64,000 nucleotides of DNA from Arthrobotrys musiformis (Eukaryota > Ascomycota > Orbiliomycetes > Orbiliales > Orbiliaceae): NCBI GenBank assembly GCA_036971715.1, contig JAVHJL010000011.1, positions 496,001-560,000 of the forward strand, written 5' to 3'. The translations under genes were made by a program, and so were the position numbers. Shown piece by piece: positions 12,002 through 25,685 of the stretch (positions are counted from its first letter, which is position 1; each line of letters starts with the position of its first letter). Below the pieces are notes generated by a model, which had not been told where the DNA came from, did no database searches, and worked only from the letters and a program-made list of their open reading frames with translations.

Positions 12002-15000
12002 TAGCCCCTCCCTCCCTCCCAGGCCCCCTTAGGCCCCCCCTTTGCTTTCTTCTTCACCCTTACCGACACCTTTGTAAGATGCTTTCCCTTTTGGAGGTTT
12101 TAATGATTTCACGCCCGCTGCACATAGCTGGATATCTGTATACTTGCCCCTTTGCTTTCCCCTTTCCTTTTTAAAACCTTTTATACCCCATTTTTGATGC
12201 ATCGACGGTTGTGCAACTTTATTCCTTTTTTTTTCTTCAACATGGGTTTGAAACTTATCATTGCCGCTTTTTACTTCATCTTGCTGCCTGGAAGGCAGTA
12301 CATACTTTAGTTTCATATTCAAGTCGTCGTCGTTGTCATTCCTGCCACCATGATTACCGTTGACCTGCCATGCTTCATTCCATTGTATCGTGTACCCCAG
12401 TCGATACCAGTACGCCGACATCGGGAAGGATGACGTCTTTACCTCTTTCGCTTTTCTCTTTTCGTTTTCTTTTATTGTACAAAAAAAAGGAGTTTTTAGG
12501 CTGTGGTATAAAGAGCTGGCGCTGTCTTTTTTTTTTCTTCGTTTCGTTTTCTTATTTTCACCTTTTGATGGGCTGGGCTAGCTGGTCGCGAGCTTGCGGT
12601 TTGGAAGGCTTATATTATAATTATAGGGAAAGGACTTTTTCTTTTCCTCTTCTCATTTCCTTTGTAGTTTTTCATACTGGGTTGGCCTGCAAAGGGGTCA
12701 TAACTATCGCCGGCTTTTCCCAAGTCGCTGTATGTTGGAGTGAGAGCTTCGACCCAATGGGTGCTTCACGGGGCAGAGTGCGGGGCTCTATAAGAAGGGG
12801 AGATGGGAGGATCTAATATATAATTGCACCAAATACTACTTTATTTTGGAAGGGTAATGTGATTACCGTCAAGGCTTAGACGACTCTTGTGGGGTTTAAA
12901 ACTTTATACCGTTGCCTGGTACGGTACGGTACTTATTCAAGACGAGTTGCATGATGCCCTTGTCCTTGGTTCTATCTATTTACCATATTCCGGCTTTATT
13001 AACCTTTAAATGCTAGATGAGATTTCTATAATTGGAGCATATATTCATGATAATTCTTGGGCCCCCGATAGCCAAGGTATCCAAGTTTTGGGTGGCCCTG
13101 TTATTATTGGATGTATCTACAATATTAGCCCCGTTATGCTCCACATTGTCCACAAATCTTGTTATTTTCGCATCTGAGGTCTGAATAATCCCTTGGATTA
13201 TTTCCCCATTGGTCTATGTCTCCGGGAATATGTATAGAGAAATGGTCTCTACTAGGCCACTTAAGTACCTAGGTAATTAAGCGGCTCCATGGCTCGAGAC
13301 TACCTAAGTGGTTCTTAGAACCGTCGGTAACTGTATAGGGGTAGTCTCGCGTGCAGGTGTAAGTACGTGCTTTTTCGGAGGAGCGTGCTAGGTGTGCATC
13401 TCATTTGTATAGGAATAAGTGCTAGGTATCTCGTAGATATCTTCTTCCGGTGTATCCTCAATGGTACTGACATCTTCAATATGTTCTGTGATTCTGTTGG
13501 TTTGTAATTCGCAGGTGGACGACAAGCATATGCTCCTTGTAGAGCTCCGGCTCTTAGTAGATTTGACCTTGCAGTGTATCACTGTAAATATAGGTGTATT
13601 ATTACCGGTAGCTGACCCACATGATGCAGACACAGTAGCATCTGGTTTACGAGATAAACATGATGTGTGGGTAGCGCTCGTATATAGGGTAATATCGACG
13701 GGATAGGTTTCTTGTATAATTCGCACATCTTGTTGGAATGGAGTATCGGTTGAATATCTAGCGTAGGCGGGCCTGGGTGGCCTCATGGCTAGCACCCACA
13801 ACGAAAAAACGTCTCCCGCCGTATGAGCCAGGATATATATCCAGGGCTCCTTTGTTTTCTGAATATCGAATTCGCAGACGGGGGCTCATCGCCAGTGAAG
13901 ATATCACGACGAGATTTGTTAGGAGCCTCCTTCTGTATCTCCTCGTAAAAATCTACCGGAAGACTTTTTCATATCGGGGGGCGGACAAAAGAAGCGGTTT
14001 TGGCGAACTATATCTAATTGGAGCTACTTTTCGTTTGGACCCACAGAAAGCACTTTGTCCGGGTTTGAACAGGAGGGGGAAATAGTTGGCCCGGACGAAG
14101 GTCTTCCTGCCGGTCGTTCCAAGCCCGCGACGAGGGAAGGAAGTTGAGTTTATGAGCCGAGGGCGTTAATGCTTTTGCTTGTGTGATCATTTTATTTTCG
14201 ATTTTGGTTGCGCGTTCGCGATTTCCCATCCTTGTTGAAATAAATTATGCATCTCTAATAGAGATTTGCAGAATAGGCTGGCATGGATGCTGCACTTCGT
14301 CTTGCTTCGAGTGTGAATGATTCGTTGTGAATTTGGTGTGCTCGCAATTCGGATTTCCTTCGGCTGGAAATCGGATACACCTTTCGGCATATCAAAGTGG
14401 GCTCCAATAATTCATTGGGCCCCGGGCCCCGCGGCTGGGTCGTGTGAGGTAGGGTATTCCCCTCCTCGAAAAAAAAATATGCACAAGCATATGAAAGGCC
14501 GTACTCTGGTACCTAAGAATTTTTTGCACGGAGCGAATTTTTGTATCCTAGCGCTATAGCTAAGCGGTCGTTCCTTCTGTTGGGTCGAGGGTACACCCTT
14601 TTGCTTGCTTTAGTTTTTGTGTCTGTGAGATGCTAGTCTATAGCTATGGATCCCATAGCACCACCTTTTTTTCAAAAATTTCAGAAGTTAATTAACAGAT
14701 ATATTCCTATAGGTGGAATGGTAGAGGGTACTTACCCTGTCCCGATTGATACTATCAACGGGTATTTCTCGATGGCCGTAACTCGAATTTCTCCTTTGTG
14801 ATAGTCACATAAAAATTAATATCCACGGGCGGTTCGGAGTCTCGTTTTTGCACCGTGTTGTCGATGTTGTAATATTTCCCTACTGTTGATCTACGCAGTC
14901 CGAGACCTCGGCCGTAATATGTGCATGGTCGTCTTATATAGGCTTTTAGAAGTCAACTCGTCTCTGAAGAAAGACTTCCACCAAATCTAGGGTCTGGTTC

Positions 15001-18000
15001 GAGACAACAAATTTGGTAAAATAAAAACCATAGATAATACAACTTTTTCGTATTATCTGTAAGTTTTATGCTTGAGCGTATTTTAATTCGAAGCGTATGC
15101 ATATCGCGATCGCAGATCTAGACATGTCGTGCCTAGCTAGTTAGAGGAAGCCTGGACATCTAGAGAATGAGATGAAGTGTTACACGTTAGTGCATTTCGT
15201 AACCATATTATGTCTCGCCTGGCTTTGATAATACCTAGTAGGCAATCCAGGTTGTGTATTGTCTTTTCCTTTTTCAAAAAAAATCTAGGATTCTGGCACA
15301 GAAGTAATATGGTGCAGATTCAGCGGTTGTATATGGGGATGCCGGAGGGCAAATCCCCGTTTGATTCGTCGCCACGCATCAACTAGAACTGCGAGGGAGA
15401 TTGTGATTGAAGTGATGCTCGATTGAGGCCCGTCCCGTCTTTGTTAGCATCTAGGAATGCGAGTATCGTCGGGACGCTAAGATATATGTAAATCCATGTT
15501 GGATGTTAGTAGAGATCTGTGGGTATTTACCAAGGGAACGTACTAAGTTTGGTATAGATGGGGGGCTCAATCATACCACTGTATTTTTTAGGTACTTTAC
15601 GTAGTAGTACCGGATCCATCTTTCTGTTGAGCATGTTGCCTTGTGGAAGTGTGTCCGTGCTCTCTTCGTCAATAATTCCGCGTCTGGGGGCTTGGTGGTT
15701 AGATATGTTTAAGTTAATGTAGGTATGTGTATCACATACTCTTTCGTTTTTGATTCGCGGCCTCACCTCATTAGGAGGTAGGCTAACCAATTGTTTAGAG
15801 TATCGCTCTTAGTATCCTTAAGCGTTAGATTTCTGGTTTAGATTTGTTCTTTCCGTCGATATTACAAAGAAATGCGAAGGTGGTGATGAAAAAATTATGA
15901 AGAGGGTTTGGTGAATGAAGAAAGAAGAGAAGGAAGGGAGGAAGGGAAGGAGGAGTGAAGGAAAGGAAGGAAGGAATGGGAAGTGGCGGGAGGGGTTTTG
16001 TAAACAAAAACAAAAGATTTCCCAGATGTGAGACCCGTAGACGCAATGGGTCTGTAGACCTATACTACCGCCCCGTCAGTAAGGAGTATGTCCTGCAGGC
16101 CTGTCGGAGGAAATGCGTCATCCCTCGGCATGTGGTGTCACTGCAGCAACGGCTTTTGTTTATCTTTCGGTGTGAGGGTTACGAGAGTTCTGCCTCGAGG
16201 GTTCCCGAGCTTCACCGCCCTTTCACCTGCTGGATATTCCTTCCACGGAAAGATCTAAACGTTTATCTACATCATCGCATTGGTTAAATTCTAAGAATGA
16301 ATATGGTATACACTAGCTACAGGTGTATTCATGCATCGAGGCGAGGGCCCAAAGCAGAATAGCACATGATAGCTATCTATTGGATTGCTGTCAACCAGCT
16401 CGTTATAAAAAAAAATATTCCAGAATTTTATACTCAGTATTTATTTCCAATTCCGGCCAAGGTTATAGAAGTTCCCGATCAACGGTACCTTCTAAGACCT
16501 AGTCCTCATGGGTGGTCCATCTATATTTCGGAAATAGTAGATAAATAGCCGCTCCCAGAATCGTAAGGAGTGTGATTGCGGCCTAGGAGATCTACAGGAC
16601 ACAGGGTAGCAAATATGAGGATCAGATTGAAGTTATGTCTGTGGGTCTAAATTATAAATACAGATTGGACTAAGATCATATCGTTTCTTAAATGCCCATA
16701 TTTTGCCTCGTAGCCCCTCCCATGTTTTCCGTCTTCCTTGAACTGAATTTGCAGGAGCTAGCATATCCAATTCTTATAGATCCCTCTAACGCCGCGCGTG
16801 AATGACGATAGCGATCTCGAGAGCTGCCAAAACCATATCTTGGGGACTGTGGTACATCCTAAGAGGTTTACAGGAATATCCTCCATTCCTCCGCCCACCC
16901 CGAAACCTCATCGTCGGACGCATCCTCCTCGAAGGATGCATTAACTGAAGTTAACCGCGATGATCCCGTCTCTTTTACCGCCCATCAATTATATACATCC
17001 GCAAAGCGCCAGTGAGGGCCATCAACAGCAGCCCACTTGACCCTAGCCGCCCAGCAGAGCCCCTCAGCACTCCTTTTCCAGCCCCATTCCCTCTCCGTTA
17101 CAACCCCCTCAACGCCCCCCTTTTCGTTCTTCTCCTGAAGACGCAAGACAGCCCAGATAAATATATGGTGGGCAGGCCCAATTCTGGCTCAAGAAACGAT
17201 TGTGGGTATGTGCGGCTCGTTTCTCGAGATCATATGGCTCATTTCCCTGACGCGGATTGCGCCTAAGGCTAACTCAGATTATAGACCGAAGCACACAATC
17301 GTATGCTTCGGCGTTGGAGTGTCTTTTCCTCGTCATATTCATCTCCATCATCGTAAGATGATGGTCAAGTTCATTGTTTAGCCTTCTCGGCTGCTGGAAG
17401 TGTTATTATAGTACCATGCCCTTTAGTCAGTTTTCTATCCTATTATCCTGAGCGATTTCCAATTAACACTATTCTGGTGATGTCTTAATGGCATAACGGT
17501 GCAGCAGTGTAACTCACCTGTTAGAAATTGGATCATTGAGCTTCCAGCGGCTGAGAAGGCCACCTGCATACAGAGAACGTGTCGTATGTATGTTGCAGAA
17601 TGTGAGGTGCGTGCCCGGTAGCTATAAGGCTTGGAGAGCCCTTCCCACGCTCCTAGTGGCATAAGGAGCGGGGATATCCCTGTAGGTATTCTATGCCACC
17701 GTACTACGCCACCGTATTGGGAAAGTGGTACAAGCTGGGCTTTGCACGCTTTGCATGGTTTGTTGGAGTTGGATCTCGAGTCGACGTCTATAGTATAGCG
17801 CCCGTATACGTATTTGTATCCAGGAATACTCCTTTGGTAGTCTAGAGGCTAGACTAGTCTCGAGGATAACTAAATACTTGACTGGTTAGCAATGTAAACT
17901 CTGTTGTAACGGGGCTGCTTATCTTACCTGTGCTGCAGCCGTGCGATTTCGGCCTAGAGTAGCTACAACTACTCGGGCCGCGTATTATGCTTAGCTGCGT

Positions 18001-19465
18001 ATTTGTAGTTCATATGGTGCTGTTATAGCTAGCAAACCTAGTAGTACCATTCAGTTAACACTAGCGGTATATATATATATACCAACTAGATAGGCTGGGG
18101 AGGGTTATCGCACCAACATAGGCATGGACTTGAGGGTGTAACAGCCCTTTATGACTTATATGAGAGTCAAGGCTTGTTTTGGCAGAATATGGGGCCCGGG
18201 ATGAATTAAATCCCGATGGCCCAGCAGTTAAAACTTTGGGAAACAAAAATGTCGATTTCTTATCCTTAGCAATTAGGCCAGACTGGAGAGCGTGTCTGGG
18301 GCCCAAAAAGCACGTATTTCCTTATCTCCTTCAACATCCTTGAGGGCCTAGCTATAGGGGTTCTGTTTAGAAACCCCCATTCATGAATCCGGCTTGCGGT
18401 TGGGGTGTAACCGAGGTCCGCTGGAGGATGAACGAGGAATTGAAAACGGCCGTTGTGCCATATTCCTCCCCGGAATATCAGTCCAAGAGAACTGAAGTTG
18501 ATATTGCGATGGTGTCTTCCCCTAGCTGTTTTCTCAAAGTCAGCAAGCTATTAGGGAGGTCCCCGGGGAAAGTGAAATGGGTGGTTACGCTAATGGCCTT
18601 CAAAGTATTCTTCGAAGCCTTTTTAGGTGGGTGGCCTGCTCTTTGAGCTAAGGCCGCGATGATGATGATGATGGTGGTGATGTTTGGTGGGTGGAGGGCG
18701 AAGAGATAGATGGATGGTTGTTTTAATGAAAAGTTTTGCTTGTGGGGGAGGACTTTATTACGAGACGGTGGAGGGTCGGCGCTGAGTCTGGGCTCGCCAT
18801 TACATGCCCCACAACTTGGAGGCATTGTCTGAATTATATTATGGCAACAGGGGAATATCAGCCTTAATGTTTAGGGACTCGAGACTTGAAGATCTAGACT
18901 ATGCTCCTTGTCACCTTCATAAATCACCCCGGTCCCTGAGAGCCTCTCCTGGATATCCGCCGGGATAAGTACCGACCGATTCACTGTGATAAATCTACGG
19001 ATATCATTTTTTCACATACGAGACGTCTGGAGTGCGACGACTTTCCACTTGAAAGGATAATCAAACTCAAGGGGGGGCATATATAATAGAAGTAATGAAG
19101 TATTCACGTACCGCGTGGTGTATTTCTGCATGATATTAGGCCCGGTGTTGCCGCTAAAATATAGGCATGAGTGTCTATCTAGTTTGGATATGAAGAGGTC
19201 ATCCATGTAAATTATAAACTGGAGACTCATATCAAAACAAGTTATCAGGCTGGGATACCCTCACTGCCTTGGATTAATTTGCGACGGAAGTGAGCATCTA
19301 AGGTGCGAATTTCTACGGGCGATCAAGTACAGGGCTGAAACTTGGTCTCGAATCTATCCATTCTACTGGAGCACGCTTTAGGACGGTCGAGATTAATGAA
19401 TCCAAGTGCTCCAGGCACAGAAATTTCCCTATACCCAAGCGATTATACATTTGTTTCCCTTCATC
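12002..19465. other. Long gene-poor tract (about 7.5 kb)
   Basis: After the Erf4-like 3' region I see no gene I can support. ORFs at 13388-13801 (-), 15955-16287 (+) and 18478-18825 (-) lack domains, splice structure and conserved motifs. The DNA is stop-rich in all frames and looks like decayed repeat or transposon DNA, but no transposase, LTR or long terminal repeat is recognisable. A small inverted repeat lies at 13257-13311 and a GAT/GGT run near 18656-18680. Confidence 0.4.
13257..13311. repeat. Short imperfect inverted repeat with internal palindrome
   Basis: CCACTTAAGTA at 13257-13267 pairs with TACCTAAGTGG at 13301-13311 with one mismatch. A perfect 10-nt palindrome TACCTAGGTA sits just inside the left arm at 13266-13275. 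Confidence 0.6.
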
Positions 19466-20834
19466 TCAAAGACTGCGCCTTCTCCCGCTTCGATCCTTCG
19501 TTTCCTCCAATATCGATATCGCCCCAGACTGCCGTATCAAATCCTGCTTCACCCGTTCATCCAACCCTTCGTTCTTCTTCAGAATACACAATATCAAATC
19601 CCTGGGCAGGAACAACTTTTCCGTATCTTCAAATTTGAAATTCTTCAACCCGCTAACCTCCACATCACCCAGCCTATACCCCTTAATACCGATTTCCTCA
19701 GGCGTCCTTTCGGTACCATCTCTATCAGTGCCAATCTGGTAGTCATCTCTGGCGAAAATATACCCGAACTCTTCTTCACTCGGGAAGATTTCTAAATTCT
19801 CCACGCCCCTAAACGGAAATTTCGAGAATTCCATCCACCAGGCTTTGGAGTAGAGGTTTACGTGGTAGAATGATAGAGTCTTCACACATTCGGGGACTGG
19901 GAAAAAATACGACGGGTGGAAAAGATAAACCCGTACATCGAGGGTATGCAACCTCTTCGAGCCCAAAAATGTCTTCGCTAGCTCATCTAGCGCGGGGACA
20001 TGGGATGGTAAAGGTTGGAAATCTAGGATTTCCATGACTGGGTTAAGTATCAGAACTTCGAGGTTTGGCGATAGTCTGAATAATTCCTTCAGTGCGATGA
20101 TATCCTTGATTGTTCTGTCCGAAGGTTCGGTTGCTCCAGCAGTGGGGGTCCATTCTACTTGTTTAAAGGATATGGAGAGTTTCGTTAGTTTCTGGGTGTC
20201 GAAGAGTCGGGTTATTGTAGTTGGGTTGAATTGGCTGGTGAGTGAAGTAATTGAGAACTCGGAAGCGGGCCGGCTGTATGAGAGGTCGCGAAGGGCGCGG
20301 AATATCGAACGGAATTGTTCGTTCTTGATGACTGCATTTTGTCAATAAAAGGTCATACGCTGATATATAATCTATCCAGTGGATTTAGGGGGAAAAAAGC
20401 TTACCAGGTTTACTCGCATAAAATTCTCCATCCCTAATCCTCGGACCCTGAGGATTTATAGCCTCTTTCACGACCTCTAGAAAGGCGCTCATCTTATGAA
20501 CCGACGCTTTCTTAATCTCGCCGTCATTATCCGCTGCATTTGGACCTACTTTCATAAAATCAAGCCCAAATGCAAATCTATAATCGAAAAAGTCGTCCTG
20601 TATAAACGGTGCCCGTTCAATGGGGACTGTCTCCGGGGGGGCGGGTTCCGCATTTTCGAATTTTAAAATGGCATCGGATGTCTGATAATCGATTCTTCGG
20701 CGGACATAGTGCCCCGCTGTTCGATTAAAGTACCTGGAAGTTTGAACGAGGCGCGATAGGTCTCCTATGCCGAGGAAGGCGAAGATGGAGATGTGCAATT
20801 CCGGGGGGATCGTTAACATGGATGTTTTCTCCAT
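19466..20834 (-). CDS. F-box domain protein with LRR-like C-terminal region
   Basis: Residues 5-45 (LTIPPELHISIFAFLGIGDLSRLVQTSRYFNR) form a canonical fungal F-box that would dock on Skp1 of an SCF ubiquitin ligase. Exon 1 is 20834-20405 and exon 2 is 20331-19466; the intron (20404-20332, 73 nt, GTAAGC to GCAG) splits a Val codon, giving 431 aa. The second exon reads VIKNEQFRSIFRALRDLSYSRPASEF and then repeated leucine-rich segments (NLEVLILNP, HTLDVRVYLF, VKTLSFYHVN, VENLEIFPS) typical of the C-terminal region of fungal F-box genes. Such genes are numerous and fast-evolving; the substrate is unknown. It is similar in architecture, not closely in sequence, to the F-box gene at 5.8-7.4 kb. Confidence 0.82.
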
Positions 20835-22036
20835 TGTTACGGGTCTTTTTGCTCTGCGCTGCTCGCGGATCTACGGGATAACTAAGTAGTAGTAATGGCC
20901 AGATGGTTTTCGGCTTCAAATACTCAATTCGAAGGCTGCGCTGGACCCCTTTAAATTTCTAGCGAGGCGGCCGGACGAAAACGGTATTTAAATTTAGGAG
21001 TCTCTCAAACGGTATGGAATATTGTAGGATGTGCGCGCAGATGATAAAGTTGGAACCCTGGCGACCTTATATCAAATACCTTGAGAGAACCTCCGTGGAT
21101 TTGTTAATATAGTTACAGGATCTAAGCTAATCTGAGATCACTAGCATAACGTGTACAGCCTCGAATGTCTGACACTCAGCTGGTGTCATAGGTGGGGGGC
21201 CCCTGTCAAAGTTCGGCGGATTCTCCACCCCAGCAGCAGTGCTGCACTCGGGATGTATCTCCGAACGGATTGGTCGGGTCGAAAAGAGGACAGGTCCGTC
21301 GCACGAATGCATGCAGATGCGCATGTGCTCCGCAATGCAAAAACCGGAATCGGTCAGCCTTGAATTCATAGAACACAATAGACGTCACCGGCTTTGTGTA
21401 TCAACCGAGCATGTCGCACCAGTCCCAACACATGTGGTATTATTGCGTGGCCGCGGGGGTAAGCTAGGACTATACAGCCTTGTGGATTCTGGCAAATTAA
21501 GAACCAAGTAAACGTTAACATCATTAGATTCGATTCCAATAATACATGGAAAGAACCGAGAACTCTCCTTCCGAGTGGTCAAATTTATAAAGCGGTAAAT
21601 CGTGTGGATCTAAGTAGCTCCGGAGTTGGCAGATTTGAGTTAGAGTTGATCAAGATGAGGCGGGACGAGGGCCTCCAATAGGGAAGCAAACAAGTTATAT
21701 TAGATTTAATTCTAGATAGCTAATGACATCTATACAGAGAGTTACATGCACGTTACACAAATTGCAATTGGCGATGCACTATGATGCAACATTAACGTAC
21801 AAGATCGATCTATTGCACCGTATTCACAAAACAGAGATCGCGAAATAACGAGAAAAATGTGTATTTTTGGCTGTGGTTTTCTTTATGATTTCTAACTACA
21901 TATATTTTCTGGTATAAACACACATATACGCCCTGAAAAGGAGGAGGCGAGTTCGGAAAAGGTAAAGAGGGGGCGATATAAATTTCCAAAGGCTAGGAAC
22001 TTGACAGCAAAGTCCTGCAGATTCATATATCATCCT
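20835..22036. other. Intergenic, no gene seen
   Basis: Overlapping ORFs on both strands at 21127-21582 are mutual shadows with no recognisable domain. The 3' flank of the following minus-strand gene occupies the last part. Confidence 0.45.
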
Positions 22037-22655
22037 TCATGCAGTCTCTTGAAACTGGCCCCACGTCTCCGGAATCTTAGCCAAGTTCGAATAGACATCC
22101 TCCCCGATAATGCCCTCACTGACCAAGGCATCTATGTAATTCCTCATCCACCATTGACAATTTTTATCCTGCGTATTTGGTAAACCCTTAATTCAGCATA
22201 GTTATTCGTACATTTCAAGGGAATGTCAATTGTAGGCTACTTACCCCAACTTTAGCGGGGACCAGTGGGTTCCAACCCTTCATCCTCCCCGGCGCCTCAA
22301 CATTCATTGCAATACGCTCCAAATCGTCTTCGTAGCCCTCTAAGTCTGTCCCCAACACAACCGTCTTTTTGCTACCGTCATTGGTGATATAGTACTCCGT
22401 GTCCTTGACATGTTCATCTCGAATAATATAAAGCGGGAATGGGACTCGCTTTATAGAGTCCTCAGATGGTATGTATGGTGCTTTGAACTCGAGAGTGAAG
22501 CCGTGAAGAGGGGAGCCGACCACATGAATCAGCTTCCCGGTTTCTTGAGACGAAGTCAATGGGGAAGATAGAGAGTATGGAATATAGAGGGACCAATGTG
22601 CGGGTATGTCCGGCTTTGCAGTTCGAGAGACCAGGAGTTGGGCAGCTCGAGGCAT
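22037..22655 (-). CDS. Small fungal protein of unknown function, paralogue 1
   Basis: Exon 1 22655-22245 and exon 2 22168-22037 (intron 76 nt, GTAAGT to GCAG) give 180 aa. It is clearly related to the gene at 24665-25235: both share HWSLYIP/HWALYVP, GKLIHVVGSPLHGFT/GKVIHVTGSPLHGYT, an APGR-x-x-G-x-NPL block, the intron just before the final exon, and a C-terminal DKNCQWWMRNYIDALVSEGII / NGDCQYWLDQYVRALVAEGIL segment. I recall similar fungal proteins under a DUF6914 heading, but I am not certain of the number. No signal peptide or membrane segment. The shape (compact domain with a conserved HW...HV...G core) gives no safe function. Confidence 0.78.
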
Positions 22656-24664
22656 CGTATCTTCGTGTTCTGGTTAATATTACTAGCTGACTTAGTAGAG
22701 CGCGGTAAGGGTAAAAAAATATATATGTGCTTCCTTAAAATGGGCTGGAAGAAAATGTATGTATGGGGATGGTGAATGCTGAACAATGAAAGGAAATGGA
22801 TAAAGGGAGGAAGTGGTAAACCGAAAGGAAAATATCAAGAGCCTTTGACGGGAGGGAAAACAATAAAGGTGCCAGGTAGCACTAGACCACCCTAGGTGAG
22901 GCTAGGAACGAGACCAGGTAGTACCCAATATTTGACCCTTAAGCTCTTGAAAACTTCCCGAAGCTGATACGCGCAGACATATGATAAAATAGCCGATAGG
23001 GTGCGCTCGAGCAGCATACCTGAATTAATGCTTGGCCTATGCCCGCACTTTCGCCGGTGTCGATCGTAAACTTCAAAAAGTCGACATCTCCGTAAATAAC
23101 ATATATAATAATACAAGCGCCAAAGGAGACAGTAATCCTCTAGCTGAAACCTGCATATAGAACGGGAAACAATAGGATAATGTATTGATATCCAATTAAC
23201 ATCGGCGCTCCAAGTATCCACAGAATACGAGACTGGGGAATTAAAAACCTCAGGCTCACGAGAATGGACTAAAGATATCATGCCAAGTTTGTTGCCCCAA
23301 CCGCCCCCGTTATAGCTATAGTTAGCTTGTGTGCTGAAGAAAGCTGTCCGCAGACCTGCGCGGCACAGCGTGTGATGCGCCACAATTATGCTTTGAACTT
23401 CGCCTTACCGAAATACCACTATACCAAAGAAATAGAATTCCAATATTGACACACTGTGCCTCATGTGCGCAAGATATTGTCTCATACCCAGTCCGGGACC
23501 GTATACAGCTGTACCACGCTACCTAGGTGCACAAGACCTTAAGAAATCGATTTATAGATTCAAAAAGGATGGTTGCAACCGTTAACCCCACTTTGCCGCC
23601 CCGCGAGATCAATGCAAGGGTGCTCGCCACAGCTTTGCAAAAATAATGATAGATACCTAGGTATATACCTATGTATTTGTCGATTAAAATTTAAAGTTAT
23701 AACATATATATACGTATCTATATATACTGTGGTTTTAAAAAGGAAGAAACTCCTCATTCGGGTCTTCTATAATTGTGATCCAGATAAAGTAACCAAACCC
23801 CTCCACTAAAATGGCACAAAATTGTGGTGTTTTTTTGGGGGGACGACAGTTGTAGAGTACCCATTTACCAATTATATCAGTGCTTTGGGGAGGGAAGACT
23901 CGAGCCCGTGAAAGTGAAACTGTAGAAGCTAGATCGTAAAAGCGAGCTGCCCTGGATCCATAAATTTCTACATCAATTTGGTGGAGATGCTTGTATACGT
24001 ATTATAAGTTTTCGATAGACTCTAGTGAATAGCCGCCGAGAGGACTAACAACATCCGTTGATATATTATCTCGTGCCGATCGAGCCCACCAGGTGACATC
24101 CATATATACGATTCATAGCTCAGGGGATCTCGAGAAGCTGAGCTGCACAGACTGCCCTTCCTCATAAAACTTATGTTGAAACCTTCCCCCGCCACCCCCT
24201 CCCTCTACGAGTCCCCTTGAGTTGTTTGTAAGATTTGGTTATACTGGCGCCCGCCGAGAACTTGGCCACCCCATGCCGTAGAAGCTTTCCTACGAGATCA
24301 GAGAAGCAAGACTCCCAGAATCTTCCTGAGCACATGAAGCTATTCATCCAATTCGTACTTGGCGTTATTCATGCCCATCTCCAGAGCTCGAGATAAACGG
24401 CACGGCATTTGATGTAACCTCGATATTGATCATGCCAATCCAAAGCGTGATCAGTAAAATTAGACCAGTATTCGATATTCTTGTAGAAAGTCGCTTTCGA
24501 CCTCAAAGCAATGTTATAAAAGGGGCCATGGGCCCCCGAGTATCGACAAAATCATTCTCAGATCAATACTACAGTCTTCTTCAAGTTCATCTTCACCAAC
24601 CACCATTCAGCATTATTACTTTCTATAAATTTAAATCCTCTTTACAAATTTTAATTCGCCCAGA
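22656..24664. other. Shared upstream region of two divergent paralogues
   Basis: About 2 kb between the starts of the two related genes. An ORF at 22892-23383 (-) has no domain or splice evidence and is not called. A TATA-like TTATAAAA lies near 24510, about 150 nt before the plus-strand start. Confidence 0.45.
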
Positions 24665-25235
24665 ATGCCTCGAGTTGTTTATCTTATTGTTTACCACACC
24701 GGCTCAAAGGGAGCTGCAGCTCATTGGGCTCTGTACGTACCAAGTGCAGCGAACGAAAACGTAGGAAAGGTCATCCATGTCACCGGCTCCCCACTTCACG
24801 GATACACCCGCCAATTTAGGTGTAATTATGACCTTGGGAAGACAAAATCGTATTACGAATGCATTTCGCTGGGAGCTGTTAGTCCCAACGGCGTCCGAGA
24901 TGTTACCAAGTACAGCGACAACAAAACAAGCGTCGACAACCCAACGACCTATACCGATAATCTTGAAAAGGTGGCCCTTCAGGTCCCTGCCCCAGGGCGT
25001 CTGGCAGGATTTAACCCTCTTAGGGGCACTACTCCTGGTGTACGTTGAAAAAATTGCGCCTCCTGAAAATGGAATGTATGGATGAATTGCTAACATGTTT
25101 CTTTTTTAGAATGGAGACTGCCAATACTGGCTCGATCAATATGTCCGGGCCCTTGTCGCGGAAGGCATTTTGGAGTCTTCCGCTGTCGATGCCCTCAGAA
25201 ACGCACCTCGCACTGTGAATAAGAAGAAGAAGTGA
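24665..25235 (+). CDS. Small fungal protein of unknown function, paralogue 2
   Basis: Exon 1 24665-25039, intron 25040-25109 (70 nt, GTACGT, branch GCTAAC, TTTAG), exon 2 25110-25235; 166 aa. The protein begins MPRVVYLIVYHTGSKGAAAHWALYVP and contains GKVIHVTGSPLHGYT and APGRLAGFNPL, shared with the divergent gene at 22037-22655. The last exon encodes NGDCQYWLDQYVRALVAEGILESSAVDALRNAPR and a basic KKKK end. The conserved intron position and the opposite orientation indicate an inverted duplication followed by divergence. Cytosolic by appearance; function not known. Confidence 0.8.
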
Positions 25236-25685
25236 AAGGCTACTATCGATTTCGCATATCTTCTCGCAAGCCTTAAACCAAGAGTAGCACCTGGAGGTAT
25301 ATTCGGAAAACGGTATCTTACAAGTGTCTAGCGCGGTCGTCTATCCTGCACATTGTCCCTTTTGTTTTATGTTCTTTTTTGTTTTCTTTTTTGTTTTCTT
25401 TTGTGTCCTTTTTGTTTTGTGCACATGTCGTGTTTAGTTGTAATCTCTTAATTTGTTTCCTCCTTTTGTATAATATAATCCATGTATTTGATAGTTTCCT
25501 GTTGGAGTGAGTGCATACCTGGCTAAATATGTATTCGCGAATTCGGGCCAGGACTTTTATACATTTATAGTTTTGCGGACCTCTTTCATTCCTGAATCCC
25601 TCTAGCTAGTTAGCGAGGACATATATTCGAATTGACCCTGTAGAGTAATTATGTAAACTAGGTCAACGTGTACAGTGAATCTACC

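Noticed and set aside
13388..13801. 137-codon minus-strand ORF in the 12-19 kb tract
   Set aside because: Ser/Thr-rich with no signal peptide, domain or introns; surrounding DNA is stop-rich in all frames.
22892..23383. 163-codon minus-strand ORF between the two small paralogues
   Set aside because: No recognisable domain and atypical composition (Tyr, Cys and Arg runs); could be a decayed gene but not supportable.
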